A program made the position numbers and the translations under genes. A stretch of DNA of 64,000 nucleotides from Isoetes taiwanensis (taxonomy: Eukaryota; Streptophyta; Lycopodiopsida; Isoetales; Isoetaceae), in contig JAJEKV010000001.1 in assembly GCA_021234155.1 (NCBI GenBank), positions 25,779,189-25,843,188 on the forward strand. Direction: 5' to 3'. The notes beneath the pieces were generated by a model. It was not told the origin of the DNA. It saw only the letters and a program-made list of their open reading frames with translations, and ran no database searches. Below are positions 46,611 through 57,185 of the stretch, piece by piece (within the stretch, counting starts at the first letter, position 1; each line of letters begins with the position of its first letter).

Positions 46611-47083
46611 CTAACCAAATTCTCACGTATTGTGGTCGGATGGCCTCTACCCGGTCGAGCCCCTCCCCTTCGGCGAATGCTGAAGCGGGGAGGGGCTCGA
46701 CCGGTGGAGAGCATCTGCAACAACCATTGGGGAAACCATAAACTGCTGTGCGCATTCTGCGCCTCATGGTCGAGAATCCCTTAGCCAGCCAATTCTCCTG
46801 TGTATGGTAGCAGTGGCCTCGACCCAGTCAGAGTCACTCTCCTTCGAACCATCTTCGTCGAATATTGCGAAGGGGAGGGGCTCGGACTGGGTGGAGGCCT
46901 CTACAACTAACCACAGGGTAACCACAGAGAGCAAGCCAAGGCTTGCATTCTCCACAACTACTGCACTTTGTATTCTCCTGTTTTTAGTCCCAAGTGCCTC
47001 TAGCCCATGCTCGAAGCCACTCTCCTTCGAACCATCTTCCTCGAATATTGCGAAGAGGAGTGGTTCGGACAGGGTGGAGGCCC
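45846..47083. repeat. Foldback family H: GGCCTCTACCC hairpins, five or six copies
   Basis: Units of 70-90 bp at 45846-45924, 46130-46212, 46642-46709, 46815-46899 and 46995-47082, with a half unit near 46415. Each starts GGCCTCTACCC or similar and ends GGGTGGAGGCC, with a GAATATTGCGAAGGG-type centre. The 46642 copy is a near-perfect hairpin: GGTCGAGCCCCTCCCC pairs with GGGGAGGGGCTCGACC around TTCGGCGAATGCTGAAGC. Copies alternate with the family P palindromes. Confidence 0.88.
46018..46440. repeat. 292-bp tandem duplication in the palindrome region
   Basis: CCTTCTATCTTCCTCGGACA with its following 100 bases occurs at 46031 and 46323 with few changes. The unit includes one family H and one family P element, so local tandem duplication helped spread them. 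Confidence 0.85.
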
Positions 47084-47089
47084 CTCCGA

Positions 47090-47989
47090 CTAACTACAAG
47101 AGGATGCATTTGAACCGCATCTCCTGGGCCTTAGACCTAGCCTGATCTATGTACAACATTCCAAGAAAACACTCCATAAAAAAGACACCTAAAACGGAGC
47201 TGTTCTATAACCCCGAACCATTGTTTCCTTGCCGAGCTTCTCTCAACCGAGAGAGTAAATCATCTCTCGAAGCTGAAAAATGCTGGACAAGGAAACAATG
47301 AATCCGTCGAAATTTATCGGCAGGTTCCATTATTTAAACACGACGGGCGGCATGTTCTACAAGCGAAATAACATAGGCATCTCTGAAACTCACCTCTTCA
47401 CCCGGTAATTCCTTGGGCCATTTGTATCACGGGATCCCGCCTCACCTAGAGTCTTTGCTTCTTCCGTTTGGGTCTCATCAAGAGTGTATTCAGCATCTAA
47501 TACTTGTATCAACTGCGATTCTCGCGCGTATCCCCGCTCCATGGCGCCCGCGTAGTAGAGTTCCGGTGTCGGCGGCTCCTCTCCGCTTCCTACCTTAGCT
47601 CCGTGCTCATCGATCAAATCAATCGCTTGCAATAGGGCGCCAGCGGTCAGGAAAAACACACACATGCAAAGGCCATTAGCAGCTTACCGCGTCGCGGCGC
47701 CATTCCGGAAGTCGCTTACAGTCGATGCTCCCCTCCGAACTCGAGGTCGCCAATGCCGCAGTGAAGATAAACTACGCTCCGCTCACTAAGTCCCTTGATG
47801 TGATTAAATTTCGAAATATTGTTTGGGCGGGCTAAAGCCGACCGTGCTGTACCCTTAGCCCGCTTTTTTTTCATAAATGATTGCATGTCCTTAAATTCAA
47901 ACTAAAGAACACGCCCGATCTTTTTTACATGCAGTCCTAAAACTCACAACGCGCGGAGGAAACTTAATTTACAGAGGGGTCCGAAGAGG
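47090..47989. other. Non-coding stretch and probable promoter of the gene at 47990
   Basis: No recognised coding. An inverted repeat (GGAAACAATG near 47293, CATTGTTTCC near 47220) forms a possible 80-bp stem-loop. Confidence 0.45.
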
Positions 47990-50431
47990 ATGAGAGGGCA
48001 TACAGACATGACTCCGTCCAAGAAGCGAGGCGCCGGAGGGGATGCTAGTTCTAGCGGCAGCAAGAAGAAGAAGACTAACACCCCAGGTGAGCTCTGAGGT
48101 TTTTCTTTTGTCGGAATACCTTAACTGATCCATCCTTTCTTCTTGCAGCATTCACCTCGGACTCACTAGTGATCACTGGCCGAACTCCGTTCTTCATCAT
48201 CGAGGGACTGGAGACAGAGCTTCTTGACACACCAGCAGATTCTTGGTGGTATGTCGAGGTATCAACAAGTGGGAAGGAGAAAGATCTGTTTCTCCACCAA
48301 AGGGACAAGAAGAGCTCCGGAGACAAGTACAAGAAAATCGGTGTTGTGCTCTCCGTCTCAGCGCCAGATTCGAAGCATTTAACACTACATGTCGAGGGAC
48401 GCCGAAGAGTAAGTTCTATCACACCAAAAAATTAGCAGTTGCAAATTATTCTCACTCTTCCATGAGCAAGGCGAAGGGGCCAAAAAAAGCGCGCCTTTAA
48501 ATTGTCGAGAACCTTGGGTGGAAGGATCCGGAAGGGATGAAGGAGGCCGGAACCCTAACATCCGGGGGAGCTTGGAATGGAGATTTCGAGGGTCGGGGAA
48601 AAACTGCTCAATACGGGAGGAGCTTCACTTCTACCGTCTTTGAGACTCTACAACACTCTGCGTTGGGGAATGAAGTTGTGGTTCATACACAAAAAAAAAG
48701 TCCACCAAAAACAAAGATGGGGAAGATGACACCACACGGGAGGAATCGGATGACGAAGGAGACGAAGATATGGTCGACTCCCCAATAATGGATCCGGATG
48801 ATCGGATCGATTTCACAGAGAGGGGCACGTAAAATGGAGCGGCCGGCTCGGTATTATCCGCTGGGAATATCACACAAAATTTCGCTTTGACATTAGACGG
48901 TCAAGGTTTGCACGGGAGATGCCGCCTTGTTCAACCACAGGAATTTAATCCAAAGACATGCCGGAGATTCTCAACTCCGATGGTGCGACATCCTTCGCTG
49001 CGCATCCAATGCCCGGATGTCATACCTTTTAGCGATCGACCGGTGAGTTGTTCACCGAAGTCCGAGGAAGATCCGAAGGAAAGGACGCCCGCTCGGGTTG
49101 TAGACGGTCGGCATTCGCTTAGGGCGGGCGCAAGTATTGCGTGAGCGGAGAAGGAGGTGCCGTAAAGGATCAAGGATAGATATGCCAAGCGAGTGCAGAG
49201 TTCTTTTCGCTGAGACGCCAAAGAACCTAATCGCCAACATTAGCCACCGCCGTAACACAATAGCAGCGAAAAGGAAGCACGTGAAGGTAAATAACTCTTC
49301 AATCCTAACATTTGCCGATTATCATCGGGGTTTCTCGACTCGCGAAGTCGAGAAAGCCGTGGTAAATACGTAAAATCAAAGGATGCAGAGCTTTCTCGAC
49401 TCGCGAGTCGAGAAAACCCAGAGAAGTAAAAGAAAATTAGACATTCAAGGGACTTTCTCGACTCGCGAGTCGAGAAAGCCCTACCATCTTAACGTTTTCC
49501 CGATTATCACTGGGGTTTCTCGACTCGCGAGTCGAGAAAGCCAGGGTAACACAGAAAATCAAAGGATGCAGAGCTTTCTCGACTCGCGAGTCGAGAAAAC
49601 CCAGATAAGTAAAAGAAGGGGACTTTCTCGACTCGCGAGTCGAGAAAACCCGGGGCTACTATTTACTGTTTATTCCGGGTGTTTGTAGATACTTTCATGC
49701 TCTGACATTGGTACATTGACTGAATGCAGCCCTTATCCTGACCAGATCATACACGCTAGGCAACAGTGGAAAGCATTGGGTTGTCCTCAGCGTCCTAAAG
49801 GAAACAGGGCTCCCTCGGATAAGTGGAAGACCTTTGAGAAACTATGCAGATATGTTCTGCTGGAGGGACAGGAAGATGATGAGGGAGAGGAAGAAGAGGA
49901 GAAGAAGAAGAGAACACCAAGGAAAGGCAGGGAGTCTCTCTCAGACCAATATGACCTCATTCTTAGCACTGAGGCGGTCTGGGAGAAATGGACTGAGATA
50001 TGGGCTCAATGGACAAGAGGCAAGTCAAGGACGAAGAATGGAGAATTTCCAAGCAGGCCGGACCCCAAGTTGTTTGACAAGCAGTTCATGAAGAGGATAC
50101 AGGGCCTGACGGACAAAGAAACGCTTGACCTACAAGGCAAAATCTTGGAAGGAACAATCCTACTAAGGAAGACCAGGAGTTCTAAATTGCAGGACGCAAA
50201 GGATTATGCCACAGTCCTAAAGCGACAGCGTGCGTTAGAAGAAGGTATCACGGAGTTCTGCAACGTTGCATCTAATGAATACCATGATTTTGATTATTAC
50301 AAGGAAAAGGCTGCCCTTGATGAGGAAGACATGAAGGAATTGAACCGTCTATGTCAACCCTACATCAACACCAAGCTGAAGCGTAACGTCAAAACCCTTC
50401 CTTTCCCTGAACGTGCGATGGCAATTCTGAA
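47990..50431 (+). CDS. Unknown multi-exon gene, cut at its 3' end by LINE-3
   Basis: Exon 1 47990-48086 (MRGHTDMTPSKKRGAGGDAS, KKKKTNT) and exon 2 48149-48408 (SLVITGRTPFFIIEGLETEL, WWYVEVSTSGKEKDLFLHQR) join in phase. The part from 48409 to 49185 is unclear and may be broken. A block ending KNLIANISHRRNTIAAKRKH stops at a GTAAAT donor at 49287; the intron to 49729 contains the palindrome array. The last exon from 49730 reads YPDQIIHARQQWKALGCPQR, an acidic-then-basic run, and a helical tail (LNRLCQPYINTKLKRNVKTL) to RAMAILKN, where LINE-3 begins. The basic N-terminus suggests nuclear location. I recognise no family. It is at least disrupted at the 3' end. Confidence 0.45.
49331..49647. repeat. 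Palindrome family P: six regularly spaced copies in an intron
   Basis: Perfect or near-perfect 24-bp palindromes (core TCTCGACTCGCGAGTCGAGA) at 49331-49355 (one extra A), 49392-49415, 49454-49477, 49516-49539, 49575-49598 and 49624-49647. Starts are 61, 62, 62, 59 and 49 bp apart. Spacers 1 and 4, and 2 and 5, are related, showing a 185-bp three-palindrome unit duplicated once (49316 and 49501). They lie between a donor at 49287 and an acceptor at 49729. Confidence 0.97.
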
Positions 50432-50703
50432 GAATAGAATAGAATAGAATAGAATATACATTAACGTCCCTCAGGCCGTGAGGCCCCCGGACTTGTGTAG
50501 CATCCTGCGAGCTCCCAAAAATTAGGGTGCTGCCAACAAACAGACGCACATGATTATATAGCCTTCTAGCGGGCTTCACTTGTTCTTTTTATTACCCGCA
50601 TCGTGCTTTTTAGTTGGCTTCTTTTGGCCATACACAATGCATCGTTATCAACAGCTTTGAGCTGTCCTTTGTGGGCCTTTCTGATTCGCCTCAGCCGTGC
50701 TTC

Positions 50704-53700
50704 TCAGATTATCAGACCCTTCTCTTTGTGCACCCCCCGGTGTCTAATTATCATCTCTTTTATAGCTTTCGCTACATCTGTAAGCGTCTCTTCTTTGTCC
50801 ATCAGTGCTGGGAGTGGGAGGTCCCACCTGACCTTGTTAAATTTGGACCTTATGTCTGTGTAGACCGGACATTCTTTGACCATATGCCTCTCGTCCTCTA
50901 TTTTGCCTGTATCACATAGTCGGCATATTCTCTCTGCTCTGTCTATATTTCTCCACCTATCTTTCTCGATTCGGAGATCGTGGCTTCCCATTCTGAATCT
51001 AGCTAGCGTTCCTCTGTTGCTTCTACATAGCAGGTTGCTTTTGTATGTAATGTGTCCTATCTGCCCCCGTGGATTGAAGACTCCCAATAGCCATTCCACT
51101 TTTGGACCTGTATGCTGTGCCAGCCAACTTCTCATTGCCCTGTCCGTCCATTCTTCTTCCCATCCATTTGCTTGTATGATATGATTTAATTGCAACCCCA
51201 TGTTTGCCGTCCACCTCGCCACATCGTTAAACCATCCCTTGCCTTTTACTATGTGTTGCTTTGCTGATTCCTCCATTGCTAGTGATGATAACTTATCCTC
51301 TTTCCCATAACTGTTATCCTTTATTAGGTACCTTATTGTTCTTTCCCATGCTCTCACCTCCATTGGTTTTTCTCCTGTTTCATATATGATTGTTGCTAAT
51401 GATGTACCTGCTTTCACCTGGAATTCCTGTCCGTGCCACTGTCTCAGTATCCCTTCCTGTTTCTCCCATTTTTTCTCTGTTAGGCCCGGCCCCCACGTTT
51501 CACATCCGATGCAGTTCAAGTCGATCGACTAATGTGTTAAACAGGTATGTTTTGATTTCCCAGTTGGTGATCCTGCTGTTAGTGCAGTAATTCATCATGG
51601 TATAATAGTTGCCCATCGCTGCCTGAAATCTGTTGTCTGCCCCTTTTGACCACTTCCCCCCGCCATGTGTGTCATAGCCCAAGTACCTGTACCCTGTGGT
51701 TTCCTCTAGATCTTGTCCCTTGTATTTGAAGGGTTTGTGCTTCGTCTTTGTACCGAAGGTCACTATTTTTGTTTTGTCCAGATTGACTGTTAAACCTGTC
51801 TCCAAACAGAACTCTTCTAGAATTTCTAACATTCTATGCATTCCTTTGACTTTGGTCGCCATCATACCTAGGTCGCCTCTGCAGATAGCATTATTGGGAC
51901 CTTCGTTCTCCCTAGCATTGGTGCTTCCTTATCTCCTTCTTTCTCCTCAAGAATTCTGTAGGGCATCTATGTATATCCCAAAAGCGTGGGTGATAATGGG
52001 CACCCTTGCTTTTACTCCCGTGGTCGCAATCTATTGCTTCCCCTTCCCCTCCCATTTTAGCATATACCTTCGGTATAGTCTTGCGATTGCTCCCACCAAC
52101 CCATCTCGTGCTCTTAATCCTATCGGTCCTCGAATGAGCTTATCTCCTGGGTGCGTGGTCGGCGGCTTTCCTAAAGTCCACAAAGCAAAGATATGATTTT
52201 CTTGTTGTTCTCCCTTGCCTGTTCTATCATTATTCTTAAGGTCACTAGGTGGTCCGTAGTCGAAGTATTCCGGTTCGGAAGTCGGCCCGGCCTTGTGCTC
52301 GAAGTTTCCTGTTTTCCAAACTCTTGGGTTTTTGGTCTAGTGTTTTCCCAAACCATTTCGCAAATATCGAGCTAACCATGATGGTTCTATAGTTACTTGG
52401 CTCCTCTCTGGCTTCCCCCTTATGAAGCGGGATTATCTTGTTGAACTGCCATCTTTCTGGGAGGCCTGAGTGTATTACCTCATTGAATATTTCTGTAATT
52501 ATTCCTACTATCTGTGTTTGTACACTTTTTAGCATCTCCGCTGTTAGCCCATATAAGTCCGGTGCTTTGTTATTTGCCATCCCGCTTAGTGCCCATGTAA
52601 CCTCCTCTGTGGAGAAAGAGGGCTTGTGGCGGCCTTCTGGAGCCCGGATTGGTGCCGCCCCTGTTTTGTATAGTCGTTCCAGATATTTTGTCCAATCTAT
52701 TTCTGGTTCCGTTTCTCCCCCTTCTTCTCCTGTTGATGCCCCTGCCCTTGTCCTTGAGCCTTTTTTCATATTGTTCCAAAATTGCTTAGGCCGTTTTTCC
52801 AAATCCTCAGCCAGTCCCCATTGATGGGCTTTCAGGTCTCGAGCTCTCTTCCTTTTTAGTATTTTGACATATTTGCTCCGCTCGTCTTTGTATGCCTCAG
52901 TTCCTCTTGCTTGTTTGGCTTTCTTTTCTCGTCGCATGCCTCGCCGAACCATCTTGATCTCCGGCGCCCATAGCCCTTTTCCCTCTTTCTTTCCTTCCGA
53001 ATGCTGTCCTTGCTGCCTCTTCCAAGAGGTCATTCATATCGTTCCCTCTGTCCTTCAGTCCTGTTCCCCACTCTTTGTCTCTAATTCTCTTTACCACCGT
53101 GTTTATGAATATTCCCACTCTGCTTTCTCTGAATTTGACTACAAGTTTCTTCTGTTTAACTTCTCTTTGCCTTTCTTCTGCCTTTCCACTTATTGCTCTT
53201 ATTTTGAGCGTGATGGGTCTGTGGCTATCCCTTCCCCCTATCGGCCATTCTCCTAGCTCCATGTTCCCAATTTCTGCCATTGCTTCCTCGTTTGCTATCA
53301 CATAGTCAACTATACTGTTTCCGTGCGCGTTTGCACTTGTGAACTGTCCTGAGGCTTGCCACCTTCTTAGTCCATTGCATATAATCAGGTCTGTGGCTGT
53401 ACATACCTCTATCAAGGTTTCCCCTCTTGCTGTTATCTCTACTTTGTCTACCGTATTCCTCTGCCATTCGTCCCCCCTTCCGGTCTGTTTCCATTGTCCA
53501 TCCTCATTGTCTATCCCTACTTTCTTTGCCTGTTCTTGCCCTGTTCTTGCATTGATATCTCCTATTATTATCAGCGGTCCCTTATCCCTGTGCCTCATGA
53601 CCACTTCCCCCATGCTTATTAATTCCAACTTGTCACATTGCGGTGGGTAATACACTATTAGTAAATATAGTTTCTTATAATCAAGCATTACAATATCCAT

Positions 53701-53900
53701 AAGCATATATCTTTTATTAATGTCTGTTTCTAGAATACATGCTTTCCTGACACTCCTATTCCTAATGTAGCAGGCTAGACCTGCACTTCCCCTACCTGCT
53801 TTGTAATTCTTTTCTCTCCAACATGTGAACAGTGTGTATCCTGGTTCGTCTGGTAGCCTCTTAGCTCAGCTCCCATGTCTCTACCGGACATATGATGTCT
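50704..53900 (-). pseudogene. LINE-3 ORF2: endonuclease, RT and C-terminal finger, frameshifted
   Basis: Endonuclease: YTLFTCWREKNYKAGRGSAG near 53830, YYPPQCDKLELISMGE, GDINARTGQEQA, GGRDSHRPITLKIR. RT: MANNKAPDLYGLTAEMLKSV, SSIFAKWFGKTLDQK, then several frame changes. The catalytic box is lost: the place of YADD (51870-51890) reads LSAEA followed by a stop. After GLTVNLDKTKIVTFG the thumb and C-terminus are intact, ending in CRLCDTGKIEDERHMVKEC, a CCHC-like finger also seen in LINE-1. Ends at TAG near 50704. Confidence 0.9.
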
Positions 53901-54014
53901 CGATCCCTTGCTTTAGCGTGTAGGCGTTCTCCTCGTCATCCCAAGGGTATCCGTGCGATTCGATGCACCGCACCGCTATTTCTTCCGCCTTTGGCCCCCT
54001 GGACCCCCGGTGGT

Positions 54015-55046
54015 CTATTTAGGTGTCCTTTCCTCACTGTCTCCTCGTCCTGGCCCCCCTAGATCCCCATGTTTCCCTTTGCCGATTGTTATGTTTTGGT
54101 CTAGGTCTTTTCCTGCCTCTTTTCCGCTTCCCCAACCTAGTTGTGTCTGTGTGAGAATCTTGGGGGCAGTTTCCCGATCCACTGATCCCGATGGTACTGT
54201 TTCCTTTATCTGTATCTGTTGCACCTGTCCCCCCGCTAGATCCAATATGAGATTCCCGTCCTTCTTCAGGTCTTGTGGGTCCGTCCCGTTTCCTTGCGTT
54301 GTCTGTTCCTGTGGGGCGTTTTCTCGCCCCCTTTTGAGATACAGTTTCCCATTCTTTACCCCTGCTTGTATTCCCGCCCGACTCAATTCTCTGACCTTTG
54401 CCAGTTCCTTGTGCAGACCCTGTCTCTGCATAGCTGTTAGAGCCTCTTGTACCTTGAGTCCGTTCCTGAGTTTGAATCCCGCGCGGATAATTCTCTCCTT
54501 GGCTGCCATGTCCTTCAGGGTTATATTTATGTGCCTCGCCCTTCCTCTCCATGCCCCCGCCCGCACTGCTTTCACCATCACATTCCTGTGCTCTTGGAAG
54601 ACATTCTCCATTATTTCTGCAGTGACACGAAACGTGTCCTCGTTAGGCCTTTCGGCAACTCCTATCAATCTAACGTCATGCTTTATCCTCTCCTGCTCCT
54701 TGAATTCTAGAATGTGGGGTTTTATCCTATCAAAGCTCTGCCACACATCTAAATCTATTTGCTTCTTCTCTAGTGTCACCAACCTTTGTATGATTTCCGC
54801 TTTTTCTTTCTCCACCTCGTCCATCTTCTTTCGAATTTCCACTCCTGATTCCTCCACCACCTGCACCCGATCCTCCACCTTTCCTATCGCCTCTTTGTTC
54901 TGCTGCACCGCCCCTGCCAATGTGTTCAGCGCCTCCATCCTCGGCACCCTGGTCTCCAATCTTACTTCTATCTGTGCCAGGAAGTCCTGCAGATCCTGTT
55001 GGAGTTCCTGCCTGCTGGTCCCTATCGGTCCTGCTTGATTAGCCAT
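54015..55046 (-). CDS. LINE-3 ORF1, intact 343-residue L1 ORF1p-like protein
   Basis: Open from ATG 55046 (MANQAGPIGTSRQELQQDLQ). Residues about 45-95 form a coiled coil (VEDRVQVVEESGVEIRKKMD, EKEKAEIIQRLVTLEKK). Then SFDRIKPHILEFKEQERIKH and DVRLIGVAERPNEDTFRV, an RRM-like core, and RHINITLKDMAAKERIIRAG, matching the C-terminal domain layout of L1 ORF1p (Transposase_22 type). No CCHC knuckle is present, unlike most plant LINE ORF1 proteins. The last 100 residues are low-complexity, Gly, Gln and Lys rich. Expected role: binding the element's RNA as a trimer. It is the only intact frame of the element and may simply have escaped mutation. Confidence 0.9.
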   Translation of the reverse strand: MANQAGPIGTSRQELQQDLQDFLAQIEVRLETRVPRMEALNTLAGAVQQNKEAIGKVEDRVQVVEESGVEIRKKMDEVEKEKAEIIQRLVTLEKKQIDLDVWQSFDRIKPHILEFKEQERIKHDVRLIGVAERPNEDTFRVTAEIMENVFQEHRNVMVKAVRAGAWRGRARHINITLKDMAAKERIIRAGFKLRNGLKVQEALTAMQRQGLHKELAKVRELSRAGIQAGVKNGKLYLKRGRENAPQEQTTQGNGTDPQDLKKDGNLILDLAGGQVQQIQIKETVPSGSVDRETAPKILTQTQLGWGSGKEAGKDLDQNITIGKGKHGDLGGPGRGDSEERTPK

Positions 55047-55389
55047 TTCCTCCCTCTCCTTGCTGTGGTTATACCGCTTCGCCGCTCCCTTCTTCCCGCC
55101 GCTTACTCTCTTCTGCGTTCTCCTGTATATTTGCCCTTCTTCCTTTGTTTGATATATTCTTCTTCGTTATTCACCCGTTTCCATTCACCGCCTTTCGTGA
55201 TTTGAATTTCAAATTTCAAACTTTTCCCCATCTTTGTTATGATTAACGGCTGCTTTATTTCTGCCACCTTCTATATGTTCTTGTCATTATTGCTGCCAAT
55301 TCGAATTTATTTCCCTGAGTTTTTGTGACCTCCAAATATATGTAATATCATCTTTATGTTGTGTTATTTGAATAGTGGGTGTGTAACTT

Positions 55390-55619
55390 TGGTGCACCAA
55401 TCGGAGGATCAGATCCTCACTGTCTTGGTGTACGGTCGGGGAGATGTCTCCCACTATCCCGTACTTGGCAGCCTCCATTTTTCCACTTTTCATTTTCATT
55501 TTGTGGGATCGGAGAGGTTGGCGTCTGTTGCTTAGTGGTAGGCACCAGTCGGCGGGCTATTTCCCACACTGTCCTGATGTATGGCGGAGACGTCCGTCTC
55601 ACAGTCCCATAACTTTGCC
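55390..55619 (-). repeat. LINE-3 5' leader monomers with conserved fold
   Basis: Unit A, minus strand 55619-55540: TATGG pairs with CCATA around GAGAC-GGAC-GTCTC, then CAG...CTG around GGG-AAATAG-CCC. Unit B, 55476-55390: GTACGG pairs with CCGTAC around GGGAGA-CA-TCTCCC, then ACCAA pairs with TTGGT around GAGGATC-T-GATCCTC. Both keep GACTG or GATAG, then GACAG, before the stems. Compare 16181-16650. Unit spacing is about 148 bp. Confidence 0.8.
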
Positions 55620-56489
55620 TTCCCCTATTTGCGCCATCTACTCCTATTTCCCTTTGTTTGCTTGGTCGCTTGTTCGCTCGCCTTCTTTACTTTTCCATGT
55701 CCGTTGTACCTGCACTCATACGTGGCACATATATTTTCTACCCCATATTAAAGTAATACTTGCCCCTGCCTTTACCTGTATTTGCTAGTCTTTCGCTGTA
55801 TTTGTATTTGTAGCCCGTATTTGTATTCGTCTATGTCACCGTGATCAATTCAATGATTACGGTCATTTTAGACTGACCAATTTGCCTTTTATTATGACTG
55901 CTCTCTTACTGCACGTTATTATTTTATTTTGTTTCATTTCTTCCCTTTGCCCTTTTAGAACTATGCGCCACCCCATATCCATCCTAGATGTCTGTCGTCT
56001 ATTTCTGTTCCAATTATTATATCAATCCCTTTATTTTTTATTCTACTACCGCCTATTACTTGTATTTCCTCCCTAATCCGTTCTTATGACAAGGTTGCTT
56101 CTACCTAATTTTAACAAAACTTTGCTTTACATTATTGCAAAATCCTCTTTACAAAATCTTTACAAAATTGGAGGCATTCATATGATCACCTCTGTACCGT
56201 GACTTTTCCCTATTTCTAGATCTGCTACCTTCCTACGGATAACCCACGGATAACCCGTCATGCACCCTGTATCTGTTCATCTCTTTCTAACACTTTTCTG
56301 CCATTTTTGAGCTAAAATTACGACTAGGAACTAAAAACTGATCCCACGGCCGCTTAGGAATTCTGTTAGAGATATAACTTAGAGGGACAAAAGGAAAAAT
56401 TTAAGGAAAAATTTAGGAGGAAGAAAAGCAGCTGTGCTTAACTATCCCTGTAACTGCGTCCGCTTCCTGTCCTTTTTCATTCGCATGGG
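55620..56489. other. Non-coding stretch, contains the unlocated 5' junction of LINE-3
   Basis: Pyrimidine-rich up to about 55830, as the rest of LINE-3 on +, then AT-rich. No gene seen. Confidence 0.4.
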
Positions 56490-57185
56490 TCATTTCTTCT
56501 TCATTGTTGCTGATGTTTCTCCCCTATTCCTCTTTTCAACATTCCTGGCCATGAGAGCCCTACAGAGGTATACTGGTGGATTTTTTTCAGCGCAATTGAT
56601 GCACACCTTCCCAAAATCAGTGACAATCAGATCGTGCTGATAACTTGTTGATTTCTGTACCTCCCCATCCATCTGTAGCCGGTTGAAGCATCGGAGAACC
56701 CTCAGCCTATCCTGTTGCCTTGTTTCATCATTTTTGTCAGCCAAGACCCCCATTATTTCCAACAAATTCAGATTGTATCCCATATCTTTCATGGCCTGCA
56801 TATGATGCACCCGATCACAGAATAGACAGTGCACCCGCCCGCAACTTATACATGACTCTAACCCTTTTTCCAGACACAGGCAGTTATCCTCGCATATACA
56901 CCATGGATTGAACTCTTCGAGTTCCGGATTCCATGGTACTGTGACATTTCCGGGACCTCCCGACCTTCGGCGCTTCTGGGGAGTGGAACCATCCTGTTCC
57001 ATTACCCTCTTACCCTTGTCCACGAGAGCTTCCGACTCCGCACCTTTGTGTATTCTCTAATTCTACGAAAACGAACGCTACCGGAGTCCTCCAGGCGCTT
57101 CCTTCTCCGCTCGGAGCCCCGAGTTTCTGATGCCTTTTTGTACGCGAATGTGTAGTTAGGGTTCTTTGGCGGAATTCCCGCCATC
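56490..57185 (-). pseudogene. Cys-rich zinc-finger-like gene with one frameshift
   Basis: ATG at about 57185 (MAGIPPKNPNYTFAYKKASE, GSERRRKRLEDSGSVRFRRI), a one-base shift near 57045, then KGKRVMEQDGSTPQKRRRSG and an acidic linker. Two Cys clusters follow: CICEDNCLCLEKG, CISCGRVHCLFCDRVHH, and VCINCAEKNPPVYLC. Cys and His pairs at CxC and CxxC spacing suggest zinc binding. Basic runs suggest nuclear location. Ends at 56490 in a Lys-rich tail. It could be the gag-like or accessory frame of an unseen element, or a host gene. The shift might also be a short intron, though no good donor is seen. Family unrecognised. Confidence 0.45.

Larger units (their letters stand above)
50432..55619 (-). mobile_element. 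LINE-3: near full-length non-LTR retrotransposon, inactive
   Basis: Minus strand. Monomer leader 55619-55390, intact ORF1 55046-54015, frameshifted ORF2 about 53900-50704, 3' UTR with terminal stem-loop (GTCC...CCTCA-cggcc-TGAGG-GAC) and an ATTCT tail seen on + as GAATA repeats at 50432-50456. It sits in the last visible exon of the gene at 47990. Its 5' end is uncertain, between 55620 and 56400, and no target-site duplication could be assigned. It is closely related to LINE-2, with the same domain order. Confidence 0.93.

Noticed and set aside
48631-49258. Minus-strand frames opposite the unknown gene
   Set aside because: They are shadows of the + strand region and show no motif or composition typical of protein.
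49331-49647. CRISPR array
   Set aside because: Repeat-spacer layout is CRISPR-like, but the repeat is a full palindrome, spacers are related to each other by a 185-bp duplication, there are no cas genes, and the DNA is eukaryotic with introns.
49383-49688. Protein-coding frame across the palindrome array
   Set aside because: The frame exists only because the palindrome itself lacks stops; it lies between a good donor and acceptor.
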